Source: Akkermansia muciniphila (GTDB lineage: Bacteria; Verrucomicrobiota; Verrucomicrobiia; Verrucomicrobiales; Akkermansiaceae). From it: a stretch of DNA of 6,473 bases. This document shows positions 5,838-6,473 of the stretch, one piece after another (the stretch's first letter is position 1; every line of letters begins with the position of its first letter). Below the pieces are notes generated by a model that worked only from the letters and a program-made list of their open reading frames with translations, did no database searches and was not told where the DNA came from. The stretch lies in contig CAMBTF010000102.1 in the NCBI GenBank assembly GCA_945870545.1, positions 1 through 6,473 on the forward strand, read 5' to 3'. The translations under genes were made by a program, and so were the position numbers.

Positions 5838-6473
5838 CTACTCCGGCAGCGGCTTGCCTTTCGTTTCCGGAAGGAAAGGCAGGACCAGCAGTCCCAGCAG
5901 GAAAATCAGGCACATCCACGAGGCGGCATCGCGGAAGGCGTCAATCTTCGCAATGCCCACGTCACCACCAACCGCCGCAGCCTTCACCGCCGCTTTGTCT
6001 GCGAGACTCTTGGCCAGCAGCGCGAGGGTTAGGGGCCCTGTCGCCGCGAGATAACGTCCGACGTTATAGCAGAACGACACTCCCGTCGCACGCAAGCGGG
6101 TTGGGAAAAGCTCGGGCAGGTAGATCGAGAATCCTGCAAACACCGAAAGCTGGAAGAAGCCCATCAAGGGTGCCATCCACAGGATATCCCAGCGCCCGTT
6201 GATTTTCCCAAGCATCTGGAAAACGAAGACCGTGATGACCAGCGCACCCAGGAAGAAGAATGCGAAGGCTTTCTTGCGCCCGATCCTCTCCGTCACACGG
6301 GTGAAGATCATCATGCCGAAAAATGCTCCGACGTTGAAACAAAGCAAATTCAGGGAACCCCATATCTGTTTTCCTTTGCTGATCTCTTCCACCGTCGCGC
6401 CGCTCGCCTTGAAATGATTCGTGATAATATCGCCGACCAGATCGGTGGAAAACACCCCGATCCCCCAAAGCCC
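5838..6473 (-). CDS. MFS transporter, sugar-porter-like, C-terminal half (5' truncated)
   Basis: The frame is open to the right edge; the first GTG inside the window (6455) is internal, since codons before it read GLWGIG and continue into VFS, typical of a seventh membrane segment. The visible 211 residues cover roughly segments 7-12 of a 12-segment major facilitator protein. They include the loop motif TRVTERIGRKKAF (about 6265-6303), the second-half copy of the MFS 'DRxGRR' signature with Glu in place of Asp. They also include PELFPTRLRATG (about 6080-6118), typical of sugar-porter-like MFS members, then FCYNVGRYLAATGP. The Ala-rich stretch between the last two segments (about 5930-6010) is a longer loop than usual. 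The protein ends PETKGKPLPE and a TAG stop. It would be an inner-membrane, probably proton-coupled or facilitative, transporter of a sugar or organic acid; the substrate is not determinable from this half. Confidence 0.9.
   Translation of the reverse strand, partial: GLWGIGVFSTDLVGDIITNHFKASGATVEEISKGKQIWGSLNLLCFNVGAFFGMMIFTRVTERIGRKKAFAFFFLGALVITVFVFQMLGKINGRWDILWMAPLMGFFQLSVFAGFSIYLPELFPTRLRATGVSFCYNVGRYLAATGPLTLALLAKSLADKAAVKAAAVGGDVGIAKIDAFRDAASWMCLIFLLGLLVLPFLPETKGKPLPE

Noticed and set aside
1..6473. Search for tRNA, rRNA, insertion sequences, phage or defence genes
   Set aside because: No cloverleaf, transposase, integrase or terminal inverted repeats were recognised by eye; a tRNAscan-SE and Infernal run would settle small RNA genes.

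Overview
The window is GC-rich bacterial chromosome carrying ordinary housekeeping and metabolic genes. The gene types suggest a member of the Verrucomicrobiota or a related PVC-group bacterium. The pointers are a sugar dehydrogenase fused to a c-type cytochrome, a ribosomal protein L17 with an Ala/Lys/Glu-rich tail, an MFS protein ending in PETKGKPLPE, and few Shine-Dalgarno sequences. This assignment is an inference from family knowledge, not a database match.

Layout from left to right: (1) the 3' part of a + strand gene for a PQQ-dependent glucose/sorbosone-dehydrogenase-type protein with a C-terminal cytochrome c domain (1-2085, open at the left edge); (2) a hairpin terminator between convergent genes (2105-2138); (3) a minus-strand rpoA-rplQ pair (3787 down to 2163) encoding the RNA polymerase alpha subunit and ribosomal protein L17; (4) a 232-bp divergent intergenic region (3788-4019) with phased A/T tracts, a weak promoter candidate and a strong predicted stem-loop in the rpoA leader; (5) on the + strand, a small 86-residue protein of possible AP2-like fold (4020-4280), followed by a complete class I CPD photolyase (4335-5735); (6) a short intergenic region with hairpins (5736-5837); (7) the C-terminal half of an MFS transporter on the minus strand (5838-6473, open at the right edge).

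rpoA and rplQ form a two-gene transcription-translation unit. The small gene and the photolyase may be cotranscribed. The dehydrogenase and the transporter could both serve carbohydrate use but are not linked here. I see no mobile element, CRISPR array, tRNA, rRNA or defence cassette, and nothing that amounts to a new system. The most unusual points are the rpoA leader with its UP-like tracts and GNRA-capped stem, the absence of the usual rpsD gene upstream of rpoA, the repeat-built L17 tail, and the small uncharacterised protein ahead of the photolyase.
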